A DNA stretch of 64,000 nt. It comes from Castellaniella defragrans_A. GTDB lineage: Bacteria; Pseudomonadota; Gammaproteobacteria; Burkholderiales; Burkholderiaceae_B. The stretch lies in the NCBI RefSeq assembly GCF_040394755.1, contig NZ_JBEBRQ010000003.1; one strand, written 5' to 3'. The position numbers and the translations under genes are program-made. How positions within the stretch are numbered: position 1 is the first letter of the stretch; each line of letters starts with the position of its first letter. The notes below the pieces were generated by a model that did no database searches, was not told the origin of the DNA, and worked only from the letters and a program-made list of their open reading frames with translations. Shown one piece after another: positions 18,480-26,768 of this stretch.

Positions 18480-19727
18480 TCAGCCTGATTGCGGCGCATC
18501 CAGCGCCTGCACCTCGCGGCGCATCGCCCGCAGCAGTACCAGGCCGGGCAGCGCGATCAACACCGTCAGCACGAAAAACAGAGGCCAGTCATAGCGCTCG
18601 ACCAGGACCGGCGTCAACGGGCCGGCCAGGTAGGTGCGGCCCACCGCCGACAAGGCCGAGAGCAGGGCGAACTGCGTGGCCGAGAACTGCTGCCGGCACA
18701 AGCCCATCAGCAACGCGACGAAAGCCGCGGTGCCCAACCCGCCGCACAGATTTTCTACCGCCACGACGAAGGCCATCGAATACAGGTGCGCCGGCGTCAC
18801 CGCCAGGACCCAGTAGCCGAAATTCGACAGCGCCTGCAGCACACCGAACAACATCAGCGAGCGATACAGGCCGAGACGCGTCATCAGCCCGCCGCCCACC
18901 AGGGCGCCGACGATCGTGGCCGCGAGCCCGAACACCTTGTTGACCATGCCGACGTCGGTCACGCTGAAACCGGCGCCGCGCAGCAGGAAAGTCGTCGACA
19001 GGGCGCCAGCGAACGCATCGCCGAGTTTATACAGGACGATCAGCAGCAGAATCGGCACGGCCTCGTTGCGCTGAAAGAATTCACGCAGCGGCTCGATCAC
19101 CGCCTGCCGCAAGGTGCGCGGCGCCGTCGCCACCAGCTCGGGCTCAGGCGCGATCAGGGTGGACAGCGAGCATACGGCCATCACCCCCCCCATGGCGATG
19201 TACATGCCGCGCCAGCCCAGCCACTGATCGGCCAGGATCAGCGCCAGCCCCCCCGAGACGATCATCGCCAGCCGGTAGCCCAGGACCTTGAGGGCGGCGC
19301 CGGCCGCGCGCTCGTTCTTGCGCAGCACATCCGTGCTGTAGGCATCGAAGGCGATGTCCTGCGTCGCCGACAGGAACGCCACCCAGACCGCCAGCAGCGC
19401 CAGCGCGCCCAGGTGCGCGCCCGGCGCGAAAAACCCCATCGCGGCGATCGACAACGCGAGCAGGATCTGGGTCAGAAACACCCAGCCGCGGCGCCGCCCC
19501 AGCCACGGCGGCGCATAGCGGTCGACCAGCGGCGCCCAGAGGAACTTCAGGGTATAGGCCGACCCCACCAGGGTCAGGAAGCCGATCTGCTGCAAGGATA
19601 CCTGCTCGACCGTGGCCCAGGCCTGCAAGGTGCCGCTGGTCAGGGCCAGCGGCAGACCGCTCGCGAAGCCCAGAACCAGCAGCGGCGCGACCCGCCGGCT
19701 GGCATAGACGCGCACGCTGTCGTTCAC
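18480..19727 (-). CDS. ampG: Muropeptide MFS permease AmpG
   Basis: Inner-membrane importer of anhydro-muropeptides for wall recycling. In organisms with an inducible AmpC it feeds the induction signal. 415 residues, about 12 to 14 hydrophobic segments. LVLGFASGLPLALTSGTLQAW near the start, GYRLAMIVSGGLALILADQ and MSATQ-like FLSATQDIAFDAYSTD are typical AmpG stretches. The reading frame stays open far upstream into metW, but the likely start is GTG at 19727, which overlaps the metW stop (GTGA). Confidence 0.9.
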   Translation of the reverse strand: MNDSVRVYASRRVAPLLVLGFASGLPLALTSGTLQAWATVEQVSLQQIGFLTLVGSAYTLKFLWAPLVDRYAPPWLGRRRGWVFLTQILLALSIAAMGFFAPGAHLGALALLAVWVAFLSATQDIAFDAYSTDVLRKNERAAGAALKVLGYRLAMIVSGGLALILADQWLGWRGMYIAMGGVMAVCSLSTLIAPEPELVATAPRTLRQAVIEPLREFFQRNEAVPILLLIVLYKLGDAFAGALSTTFLLRGAGFSVTDVGMVNKVFGLAATIVGALVGGGLMTRLGLYRSLMLFGVLQALSNFGYWVLAVTPAHLYSMAFVVAVENLCGGLGTAAFVALLMGLCRQQFSATQFALLSALSAVGRTYLAGPLTPVLVERYDWPLFFVLTVLIALPGLVLLRAMRREVQALDAPQSG

Positions 19728-20353
19728 ACACCCGTCCGCGGTTGGCACGACTCGAACCGGTACACCGCCAGCGTGCTGCGCCACCCCTGGAGGAAGCGGA
19801 TCTCGCGCTGCCCATGAAAAGTCGCCAGATGAGTGATGCGCAAGCCGAGCTTTGCCGCCAGCCGCTGGAAGTCCCGCAGCGTGCACAGGTGGATGTTCGG
19901 CGTGTTGTACCACTCGTAGGGCATCTGCCCGGTCACCGGCATACGGCCGCACAGAATGGACCAGCCGTGCGGCCAATAGCCGAAATTGGGAAAGGACACG
20001 ACGCCGTAGCGCGCCACCCGCGCCATTTCGCGCAGGATATGCTCGGTATGGTGCATCGATTGCAAGGTCTGCGACAGCACGACCGTGTCGAACTGCCCGT
20101 CGCCAAACAGCGCCAGGCCCTCCTCGAGATTTTGCTGGATCACCTGCACGCCGCGCCGGACCGCCGCGATCACGCTGTCGTCATCCAGCTCGACGCCCGC
20201 GCCGCGCACCTGCCGGGTGTCCTGCAAATGGGCCAGCAACGTGCCATCGGCGCAGCCCAGGTCCAGCACCCGGCTGCCCGGCTCGATCCATTCTGCAATG
20301 CGCAGCAGGTCGGCGCGCGGCGCCTGCTGCGGCTCGCCCGATCGTGTGTTCAT
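19724..20353 (-). CDS. metW: MetW, methyltransferase-fold partner of MetX
   Basis: 209-residue protein of the MetW family, required with MetX for methionine synthesis in several proteobacteria. The SAM-binding-like motif is VLDLGCADGTLLAHL near 29-43. Further conserved stretches are VLSQTLQSMHHTEHILREM and FPNFGYWPHGWSILCGRMP. Its ATG overlaps the metX stop by four bases and its stop overlaps the ampG GTG, making a tightly packed metX-metW-ampG operon. Confidence 0.93.
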   Translation of the reverse strand: MNTRSGEPQQAPRADLLRIAEWIEPGSRVLDLGCADGTLLAHLQDTRQVRGAGVELDDDSVIAAVRRGVQVIQQNLEEGLALFGDGQFDTVVLSQTLQSMHHTEHILREMARVARYGVVSFPNFGYWPHGWSILCGRMPVTGQMPYEWYNTPNIHLCTLRDFQRLAAKLGLRITHLATFHGQREIRFLQGWRSTLAVYRFESCQPRTGV

Positions 20354-21576
20354 GCCAGCACCCCCGTCGTACGGCGCCGCGCCGCCAGCCCCAGGCCCTG
20401 CGCGATGCGATCGAAATAGCCCTGCACGATCGCATGGTAGCGCGGGTCCTCGAGCAGAAAGGCGTCATGGCCATGCGGCGCATCGATCTCGGCGTAGGTG
20501 ACCTCGCGCTGGTTCTTGAGCAGCGCGCGCACGATCTCGCGGGAATGCTCGGGTGAAAAACGCCAGTCCGTGGAAAACGACACCAGCAGGAAACGCGCCT
20601 GGGCCGCCGCCAGCGCGCTCCCCAGATCCCCGCCATGATCGCGGGCCGGATCGAAATAATCGAGCGCGCGCGTCAGCAGCAGGTAGGTGTTCGCATCGAA
20701 ATAGCGCGAAAATTTTTCCCCCTGGTGGCGCAGGTAGGACTCAACCTCGAACTCGACGTCGTAGTTGTAGTGGAACTGGCCGTTGGGACCCGGCGCGCGC
20801 TGGGCACGGCCGAATTTCTCGGCCATGACCTCGTCGGACTGGTAGGTGATGTGGCCCACCATGCGGGCCACCGACAGGCCGTGCGCGGGCACAACGCCAT
20901 GCGTATGATAGTTGCCGCCGCGGAAATCGGGATCGGTGATGATGGCCCGCCGCGCCACCTCGTTGAACGCGATGTTCTGGGCGCTCAAGCGCGCCGTGCT
21001 GGCGATCACGATGCAATGGCCGACGCGCTCGGGGCAAGTGATCGACCAGCTCAGGGCCTGCATCCCGCCCAGCGACCCGCCCATCACGGCCGCGAGCCTG
21101 TCGATCCCGAAATAGTCGGCCACGCGCGCCTGCGCGCGCACCCAATCCTCGACCGTCAGCAGGGGAAAGGTGGCCCCCCAGGGTTCGCCGGTTTCTGGAT
21201 TGACGCTCAGCGGCCCCGTCGAACCGAAGCACGACCCGAGATTGTTGACGCCGATCACGAAAAACCGGTCGGTATCCACCGCCTTGCCCGGTCCCACCAT
21301 ATTGTCCCACCAGCCCACGCTGTCGGGCTGGCCGGCATCCATCCCCGCCACGTGGTGCGAGGCATTCAGGGCATGACAGATGAGGACGGCATTGCTGCGC
21401 TCGGCATTCAGGGTGCCGTAGGTTTCGACCGCCAAAGTGTAGGCGGGCAGCACCTGGCCGCTGGACAAGGCCAGAGGCTCGTCGAAGGCAAGAAACTCAG
21501 GGGAGACATAGCCCACGCTGCCTTCGGGCACCTCGGCGTGCGCGGCAAAAGCGGGGGTCACGGAAATCGCAGTCAT
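20350..21576 (-). CDS. metX: Homoserine O-acyltransferase MetX
   Basis: First committed step of methionine synthesis: acylates homoserine with acetyl- or succinyl-CoA. 408 residues, alpha/beta hydrolase fold. The catalytic Ser168 sits in GGSLGGMQALSW, the Asp near 337 in SFSTDWRFSP and the His near 370 in DAPHGHDAF. The stretch GSCFGSTGPLSVNP lies in the acyl-donor region. Many betaproteobacterial MetX proteins are annotated as succinyltransferases, so the donor is left open. The leader carries a SAM-II riboswitch match that ends at the ribosome-binding site. Confidence 0.95.
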   Translation of the reverse strand: MTAISVTPAFAAHAEVPEGSVGYVSPEFLAFDEPLALSSGQVLPAYTLAVETYGTLNAERSNAVLICHALNASHHVAGMDAGQPDSVGWWDNMVGPGKAVDTDRFFVIGVNNLGSCFGSTGPLSVNPETGEPWGATFPLLTVEDWVRAQARVADYFGIDRLAAVMGGSLGGMQALSWSITCPERVGHCIVIASTARLSAQNIAFNEVARRAIITDPDFRGGNYHTHGVVPAHGLSVARMVGHITYQSDEVMAEKFGRAQRAPGPNGQFHYNYDVEFEVESYLRHQGEKFSRYFDANTYLLLTRALDYFDPARDHGGDLGSALAAAQARFLLVSFSTDWRFSPEHSREIVRALLKNQREVTYAEIDAPHGHDAFLLEDPRYHAIVQGYFDRIAQGLGLAARRRTTGVLA

Positions 21577-21580
21577 AGGA

Positions 21581-21637
21581 CCTCTTTAGCTGGATTTATG
21601 GAGCGCCCGCAAGCGGATCAGGCAAATCGGCGCAAAT
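21581..21637 (-). promoter_or_regulatory. SAM-II riboswitch in the metX leader
   Basis: Read on the minus strand, the leader shows the SAM-II order of elements: helix-1 arm GCGCC, then GATTTG, a pyrimidine-containing loop, then CTTGCGG, the second arm GGCGC, then CATAAAT, AGCTAAA and GAGG. The arms GCGCC/GGCGC pair perfectly. CCT in the loop can pair with AGG of the terminal AGAGG to form the pseudoknot. That AGAGG is also the ribosome-binding site of metX, four bases before the ATG. Binding of S-adenosylmethionine would therefore hide the site and shut down metX-metW. The element order and the AUAAAU and AGCUAAA boxes match known SAM-II RNAs. Confidence 0.88.
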
Positions 21638-21723
21638 TCGTGAGGCTATTCTAGCACTCGCGACCCGCATTCACCGTGTCCGCCCCGCACCACCTAGACA
21701 TGAATCAAGGATGCCTCGGACAC

Positions 21724-21733
21724 GGGTTTACCC
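21724..21733. promoter_or_regulatory. GGGTTTACCC palindrome before the solo LuxR gene
   Basis: GGGT-TT-ACCC, centred about 73 bases before the ATG of the LuxR-type gene at 21802. The same ten bases occur before the 75-residue gene (twice) and before hsp20. Between this palindrome and the gene lies an AT-rich, partly symmetric stretch (about 21750-21779) that may be the promoter. Confidence 0.5.
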
Positions 21734-21801
21734 CTCCAAACGAAACTGTTACTTTTTCTAACTATATAGATAAAAAAGACTAGTGAGAGGGGAAAATCAC
21801 G

Positions 21802-22104
21802 ATGAAACCTCTGAGCGACCGCGAACAAGAGTGCTTATTGTGGGCAGCCCAAGGCAAAACCAGCTGGGAAATCGGCCGGATCCTGGGAATCGCCGAGCGC
21901 ACCGTCAATTTCCACATCGCCAACACTTGCGCAAAACTCGACGTCCGGACCCGCCAGGCGGCAATCACCACCGCCCTGTCCCGGCGGCTGATCAATGTGC
22001 GGCGGATGGCAGCTGCAAACCCAGCCAGAAATCCCGCACGGGTGCGCGGTCAAAGGCGCTCGTCTCGGCCGTCACCACCGCCTCGAACAAATTCCACGTG
22101 TTGA
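21802..22104 (+). CDS. Solo LuxR/GerE-type HTH protein
   Basis: Encodes up to 100 residues, of which the first 65 or so are a complete LuxR C-terminal DNA-binding domain: LSDREQECLLWAAQGKTSWE, then IGRILGIAERTVNFHIANTC. No autoinducer or receiver domain precedes it. GAGAGGGGA before the ATG supports an independent start. The last 38 codons overlap the convergent lipoprotein gene by 113 bases and are Arg/Pro-rich without family character, so the functional part probably ends near 22000. Target unknown; autoregulation through the upstream palindrome is possible. Confidence 0.7.
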   Translation: MKPLSDREQECLLWAAQGKTSWEIGRILGIAERTVNFHIANTCAKLDVRTRQAAITTALSRRLINVRRMAAANPARNPARVRGQRRSSRPSPPPRTNSTC

Positions 22105-22510
22105 CCATCACCAGCGCCTCCAGACGCATCGGCTTTCCCCGCAGCTCCGCCTCGACCACGAAACGCTCGCCCGGCTCCGGCAAGGGATCGGGCGGCGGCA
22201 CCCCCAGATTCTCATAAAACGACCGGATCATGCCGTACGCCAGCGCCCGCGCGGCCGGAGGGTCGGCGCGCAAGTCCTCGGGCAGGGGCGCATGGCCCAG
22301 CGCGAACAGCACCGAGCCGGCCTGCGCCATCGTCATGGTGAGATCCAGCGCATGGCCCTCGACGCGCACCGCCCGGGTTTCGGACCGGGGACGCGCCGGC
22401 AGGACCCCCGTGACGGCGCCGTCCGCGACCTCGACCGAGCGCCAATCGAATTCGGGTGAACACCCCGCCAGAGCCAGGACGCATATCACGCCCAATATCC
22501 ATCGCACCAA
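21992..22510 (-). CDS. Putative lipoprotein of unknown function
   Basis: 172 residues with a lipoprotein signal: a short basic start, hydrophobic core WILGVICVLALAG and lipobox LAGC with Cys17. The rest has no family I recognise. It is soluble in character, with FDWRSVEVADGAVTGVLPA just after the signal, and ends VRDFWLGLQLPSAAH, so it probably sits in the envelope. Codon use is that of its neighbours. Its 3' end overlaps the convergent LuxR gene by 113 bases. Divergent from gshA across about 155 bases. Confidence 0.8.
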   Translation of the reverse strand: MVRWILGVICVLALAGCSPEFDWRSVEVADGAVTGVLPARPRSETRAVRVEGHALDLTMTMAQAGSVLFALGHAPLPEDLRADPPAARALAYGMIRSFYENLGVPPPDPLPEPGERFVVEAELRGKPMRLEALVMVNTWNLFEAVVTAETSAFDRAPVRDFWLGLQLPSAAH

Positions 22511-22665
22511 GACGCCACCTCCCTTTGCTGGGGAGCCTCCGCTGAATCACGGCGACAAGCGGGCGCTTGCGCAACAGAATGACCTTTCAGAGTGCCCCGG
22601 AGTCATCCAGGCATTGTACGGGCCTCGGTTAAAATGGGCGCCCACGACACTAACCCGACCCCACT

Positions 22666-24255
22666 ATGACCAATGCCACCGAACGGCGCGCACGCCTGGC
22701 CGCGCGGCCTGATCTGCTGCGGGGCATTCTGCGCGGTATCGAAAAAGAAGGCCTGCGGGTAGACGCCCAGGGCCTGCTCGCCGATACGCCGCACCCCAGG
22801 GTGTTGGGTTCGGCCCTGACCAATCCGCAGATCACGACGGACTACTCCGAGGCCCTGCTGGAACTCATCACCGGGACGCACACGGACGCGCACGCCCTGA
22901 TCGACGAATTACTGGACACGCACGCCTTCGTGGCCCTGCGCAATCCCGGCGAGGTCATCTGGAACCAGTCCATGCCGGCCCACCTGCCTCCCGAGGCCGA
23001 AATCCCGGTCGCCTGGTACGGCACGTCGAACACCGGCATGCTCAAGCACGTCTACCGCGAAGGTCTGGCCTGGCGCTACGGCAAGGTCATGCAATGCATC
23101 GCCGGCGTGCATTACAATTTTTCGCTGCCCGAAGCAGCCTGGGCCGTGCTCGGGGCCGAAGGCGACACCCCGCTCGAACGGCGCAACTCGGGCTATATGG
23201 CCCTGATCCGCAATTTCGCGCGCCAGGCGTGGCTGCTGATGTATCTGTTCGGCGCCTCGCCAGCCGTCTCGCGCAGCTTCCTCCAGCACGCGGGCATCGA
23301 GGATCAGCTCCAGGCCCTGGGTTCCGATACCCGCATCCTGCCCTGGGCGACCAGCCTGCGCATGAGCGACCTGGGCTACAAGAGCCCGATCCAATCCGAT
23401 CTGGCGCTCTGCTACAACGACCTGGACACCTTCTCGGCGCGCATCCACGCCGCGGTCACCACCCCATGGCCCGCCTACGAAGCCTTGGGCACACAGCGCG
23501 ACGGCCGCTGGATCCAGCTCAACACCAACATCCTGCAGATCGAGAACGAGTACTACTCGAACATCCGGCCCAAGCAGGTCACGGGCCGCTGCGAGCGCCC
23601 CGCAACCGCGCTGCGCGAACGTGGCATCCAGTACATCGAGGTCCGCTGCATGGACATCGACCCGGAGGCGACCGCCGGCATCGACATCCAGACCAGCCAT
23701 TTCCTGGATGCCTTCCTGCTCTATTGCGCGGTCGAGGACAGCCCCTTGTTCCCGCCGCCGGGGTTCTGCCAGGAAAGCCAGGACAACTTCGCCCGCGTCG
23801 CGCGCGAGGGACGCCGCCCCGGCCTGACCCTGGCGCGCGATGGCCATGCAATGCCGCTGCTCGACTGGGGACTGGAAATCCTGGCGCGCATGCGGCCCTA
23901 CGCCGCCCTGCTCGATCAGGCGCTGGGCGGCGACACCCACGCCATGGCGCTCGAGACGCAGCACCCAAAGCTCCTGGACCCCGAAACGACGCCCTCGGCG
24001 CGCCTGCTCGCGCAACTGCGCGACAACCACGCCGAATTCCACGACTGGTCCCTGCGCCGCAGTCAGGAGCACTGGGCAGCCCTGCGCGCGCGCGCACTCA
24101 CGCCGCAATCCCTGGCCGCCTACGACGAGGCGGCGCGCCGCTCGATCGAGGCGCAAGCCGAACTCGAGGCCAGCGACACCGAGACGTTCGAGCAATACGT
24201 GGCGCGCTTTCAGGCGGCATTGGGTCCGCGGCCCGGCGCGGGCGCCTGTGCGTAG
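22666..24255 (+). CDS. gshA: Glutamate-cysteine ligase (proteobacterial type)
   Basis: ATP-dependent ligation of glutamate and cysteine, the first step of glutathione synthesis. 529 residues, the length of the Escherichia-type enzyme. Typical stretches: GIEKEGLRVDAQG near 25, TDYSEALLELITGTH near 58, GVHYNFSLPE near 147, and QLNTNILQIENEYYSNIRPK near 286. The ATG follows a weak ribosome-binding site. A tRNA gene lies just downstream on the other strand, so nothing else appears to be co-transcribed. Confidence 0.95.
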   Translation: MTNATERRARLAARPDLLRGILRGIEKEGLRVDAQGLLADTPHPRVLGSALTNPQITTDYSEALLELITGTHTDAHALIDELLDTHAFVALRNPGEVIWNQSMPAHLPPEAEIPVAWYGTSNTGMLKHVYREGLAWRYGKVMQCIAGVHYNFSLPEAAWAVLGAEGDTPLERRNSGYMALIRNFARQAWLLMYLFGASPAVSRSFLQHAGIEDQLQALGSDTRILPWATSLRMSDLGYKSPIQSDLALCYNDLDTFSARIHAAVTTPWPAYEALGTQRDGRWIQLNTNILQIENEYYSNIRPKQVTGRCERPATALRERGIQYIEVRCMDIDPEATAGIDIQTSHFLDAFLLYCAVEDSPLFPPPGFCQESQDNFARVAREGRRPGLTLARDGHAMPLLDWGLEILARMRPYAALLDQALGGDTHAMALETQHPKLLDPETTPSARLLAQLRDNHAEFHDWSLRRSQEHWAALRARALTPQSLAAYDEAARRSIEAQAELEASDTETFEQYVARFQAALGPRPGAGACA

Positions 24256-24281
24256 GCGCTGGCACGAGGCAAGACCGGATC

Positions 24282-24314
24282 TGGAATTGAAAACGGGCAC
24301 TCGATGAGTGCCCG
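24282..24314 (-). terminator. Rho-independent terminator of tRNA-Arg
   Basis: On the minus strand CGGGCACTC, loop ATC, GAGTGCCCG forms a perfect nine-base-pair stem, followed by TTTTCAATT. It begins 14 bases after the encoded CCA of the tRNA. Confidence 0.8.
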
Positions 24315-24328
24315 GAATCCTGGGTGAC

Positions 24329-24403
24329 TGGCGCGCCCGCCAGGAATCGAACCTGGATCAGAAGCTTCGGAGACTCCTATTCTATCCATTGAACTACAGG
24401 CGC
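24329..24403 (-). tRNA. tRNA-Arg (anticodon CCG)
   Basis: Cloverleaf folded by hand on the minus strand. The acceptor GCGCCTG pairs with CGGGCGC (one T-G pair), the discriminator is G and CCA is encoded. D arm GTTC/GAAT, anticodon arm GGAGT/GCTTC with loop CTCCGAA (U33, A37), T arm CCAGG/CCTGG with loop TTCGATT. The anticodon CCG reads CGG, a frequent Arg codon in this GC-rich genome. Terminator directly downstream. Confidence 0.95.
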
Positions 24404-24589
24404 GAGGCCCGCTATTGTACAGTGTTTGGGGCGGGCACGCCGGGCCGGCCGGACCCGGCGGCCTGTTTCCCCAAAACCATGCGAGGGCGTGCGCGTGCCG
24501 CTATAATCTTTAATTGATGCTTGGAATGTCCATGCCGATACCTTTGGTATGGTTTTGCAGCATTCGGACAAGACACCCAGGATTCAATC

Positions 24590-25630
24590 ATGAGCCACAA
24601 AGACAACGCCGCCGAGCCGCACGGACACGAAAGCGCCATCAAAACCCCGCGCCAACTGCTGATCACCGTCATTCTGGCCTTTCTGATTCCCATCGTGATC
24701 ATCATGATGCTGGTCAACCTGGTCGGCTCCAGCATCATGACCGGCGCGGGCTCCGACGGCCAGTCGCCCGAATCCATCGCCCGGCGCATCCAGCCGGTCG
24801 CCGGCTTCAAGCTCGTCGACGTCAACGCGCCAAAGGTCTTCAAGACCGGCCAGCAGGTCTTTGAATCCACCTGTACCGCTTGCCATACCGCCGGTGTGGC
24901 GGGCGCGCCCAAGTTTGGCGACAAGGACGCCTGGGCGCCCTTCATCAAACAAGGCTACGAGGCGCTGGTGACCAACGCCCTGCACGGCATCGGTGCCATG
25001 CCGCCCAAGGGCGGCAATGCCTCGCTGGACGATTTCGAGGTCGAGCGCGCCGTCGTCTACATGGCCAATCACGCGGGCGCCTCGTTCGACGAGCCCAAAG
25101 AGCCCACCGAGGCCGCCGAACACGGCGCATCCGAGGCGGCGCCCGCCGCCCAGGCCGCACCTGCTGCCGAAACCGCGGCCGCGCCAGCCACCGAGGCCGC
25201 AGCCACACCTGCCGCCACAGCCGCCCCGGCAACCGCCGAGGCCGCACCCGCCCAGGAACCCGCCGCCGAAACGGCACCGGCGCCCGACCATGCGGCCCAA
25301 ACCGCGGCCGCCGCGCAGCCGGCCGCGACAGAACCCGCGCCCGCCGCCGCGCCAGCGCCCGAACCCGCGGCCACCGCCAGCGCCGATGCCAATGAGGTCG
25401 GGAAAAAGCTCTACAGCACGTACTGCTTTGCCTGCCATGCCGCCGGCGTGGCAGGCGCGCCCAAGTTCGGCGACAAGGACGCCTGGGCGCCCTTCATCAA
25501 GACCGGACTGGACGAAATGCTCAAGAACGCCATCAAGGGCGTGGGCATCATGCCGCCACGCGGCGGCTCGGGGGCGAGCGACGCCGAGCTCAAGGCCGCC
25601 ATCGAATACATGGTCGACGCGGCCAAGTAA
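24590..25630 (+). CDS. Membrane-anchored dihaem cytochrome c (c5-like)
   Basis: 346-residue electron carrier. One N-terminal membrane anchor (LLITVILAFLIPIVIIMMLV, residues 23-42), then two cytochrome c domains with haem motifs CTACH at 95-99 and CFACH at 279-283. Likely Met ligands lie in GAMPPKGG and GIMPPRGG. The two domains share the nearly identical segment AGVAGAPKFGDKDAWAPFIK and are joined by an Ala/Pro/Glu-rich linker of about 85 residues. Probably faces the periplasm and passes electrons in the respiratory chain. An upstream in-frame ATG at 24521 is less likely as a start. Confidence 0.88.
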   Translation: MSHKDNAAEPHGHESAIKTPRQLLITVILAFLIPIVIIMMLVNLVGSSIMTGAGSDGQSPESIARRIQPVAGFKLVDVNAPKVFKTGQQVFESTCTACHTAGVAGAPKFGDKDAWAPFIKQGYEALVTNALHGIGAMPPKGGNASLDDFEVERAVVYMANHAGASFDEPKEPTEAAEHGASEAAPAAQAAPAAETAAAPATEAAATPAATAAPATAEAAPAQEPAAETAPAPDHAAQTAAAAQPAATEPAPAAAPAPEPAATASADANEVGKKLYSTYCFACHAAGVAGAPKFGDKDAWAPFIKTGLDEMLKNAIKGVGIMPPRGGSGASDAELKAAIEYMVDAAK

Positions 25631-25640
25631 GTCCTTGCCC

Positions 25641-25676
25641 CGGGGAATGCGCGACGACGCCCGCGCGCATTCCCCG
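25641..25676. terminator. Long GC hairpin between convergent genes
   Basis: CGGGGAATGCGCG and its exact reverse complement, 13 bases each with a 10-base loop, fill the 60-base gap between the cytochrome c and LysR stops. No T tract follows on either strand, so it is a hairpin barrier or Rho-assisted terminator rather than a classic one. Confidence 0.6.
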
Positions 25677-25690
25677 ACACCCGTCCAGCC

Positions 25691-26614
25691 TCATTCAGCA
25701 CGCGGCATCGAGCTTTCCCACTCGTGCCCGCCCACGAACTCGGGCAGAAACCGCGCAAACGCCTCGGCGGCCGGCGACAGGCTCGCATGGCGGCGCGTGT
25801 ACACGAAAAAGCGGCGCCGCACCTCGGGATCATGCAGCGGGCGCATCCTCAAACCGTAAAGATCCACGAGCGAACGCGCATAGGGCAGACAGGCCGAGAT
25901 CCCCAGCCCCGCACTGACCATGCTCAGGGCCGTGCTCATGAACGCGACCTCATGGCTGGGGCGGATGACCGGCGTGGAGATCGCCCCATGCAGGTCCAGC
26001 ATCAGGCGGTTGGTGAACTGGCCCTGCAAGGTGATGAGCGGGTAGCGCATCGCGTCGGCCCAGGTGATGCGTTCGATCGACGCCAGGGGATGCCCTGGGG
26101 GAAACACGATCATGAAAGGCAGATCGAACAGCGGTTCGGCCCCCAGGTCAGCCTGCTCGTCGCGCTGCGGGCCAACGCCGATATCGACCTCGCCGCGCAG
26201 AATGCGCGTGATGACGTTCTCGACCTCGCAATCGATCAGGTGCACCCGCACATCCGGATAGGTTTCGCGAAACCGCGCGATCAGGATCGGCATGAGCGTG
26301 CTGGCCATCAATTGCGGCGCCGCGATGCGCACGATCCCGCTGTGCAGGCGTTTGAGCTTGTCGATTCCCTCGAGGGCGCTGTCCAGATCCTGCAGGATCT
26401 TGGTGACGACCGGATAAAACTCGCCCCCGACCCCGGAGAGCTGTATGCGGCGCGTATTGCGGTCGACGAGACGCACACCCAGCCCGGCCTCGAGCTCCTT
26501 GATCAGACCACTGAGCGCCGATTGCGTGACATGCAACGACTCGGCCGCCCGCGTAAAGCTGCCCGTGCGCGCCAGCGCGGTGAAAGCGCGCAATTGCCTC
26601 AAGGTCACATCCAT
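25691..26614 (-). CDS. LysR-type transcriptional regulator
   Basis: 307 residues. The N-terminal winged HTH is MDVTLRQLRAFTALARTGSF followed by TRAAESLHVTQSALSGLIKE. The effector domain begins near residue 90 (GIVRIAAPQLMASTLMPILI) with the usual GVGPQRDEQADLGAEPLFD segment. It faces the TRAP transporter operon across 150 bases that hold a CAGAT/ATCTG dyad, the standard arrangement for a LysR activator of a divergent catabolic operon. The inducer is unknown; a compound brought in by the transporter or its metabolite is likely. Confidence 0.93.
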   Translation of the reverse strand: MDVTLRQLRAFTALARTGSFTRAAESLHVTQSALSGLIKELEAGLGVRLVDRNTRRIQLSGVGGEFYPVVTKILQDLDSALEGIDKLKRLHSGIVRIAAPQLMASTLMPILIARFRETYPDVRVHLIDCEVENVITRILRGEVDIGVGPQRDEQADLGAEPLFDLPFMIVFPPGHPLASIERITWADAMRYPLITLQGQFTNRLMLDLHGAISTPVIRPSHEVAFMSTALSMVSAGLGISACLPYARSLVDLYGLRMRPLHDPEVRRRFFVYTRRHASLSPAAEAFARFLPEFVGGHEWESSMPRAE

Positions 26615-26625
26615 TTTCCACCTAT

Positions 26626-26649
26626 CAGATTTGCAGATAAATCCATCTG
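26626..26649. promoter_or_regulatory. Candidate LysR operator
   Basis: CAGAT at 26626, again at 26634, and the inverted ATCTG at 26645. The pair CAGAT-N6-ATCTG makes a 16-base dyad just upstream of the LysR ATG in the divergent promoter region. The position fits an autoregulatory and activating site. Confidence 0.55.
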
Positions 26650-26768
26650 AAAAAACCGTTTGTATGATAGTTCGTTTTTTTCTTTAATAACAACAACACA
26701 ACAATCCAGGCCGATCCAAAGCCCCAGGAGGAGTCACATGCACACATTCCATACCGGCGGAGGTCGCC

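Noticed and set aside
19728..19976. Extension of the ampG frame upstream of GTG 19727
   Set aside because: The added residues lie within metW in another frame and do not resemble the start of a membrane protein; GTGA coupling to metW explains the start.
25129..25385. A tandem DNA repeat in the cytochrome c gene
   Set aside because: The GCC-rich stretch encodes an Ala/Pro/Glu linker. The codons are irregular and there is no fixed period.
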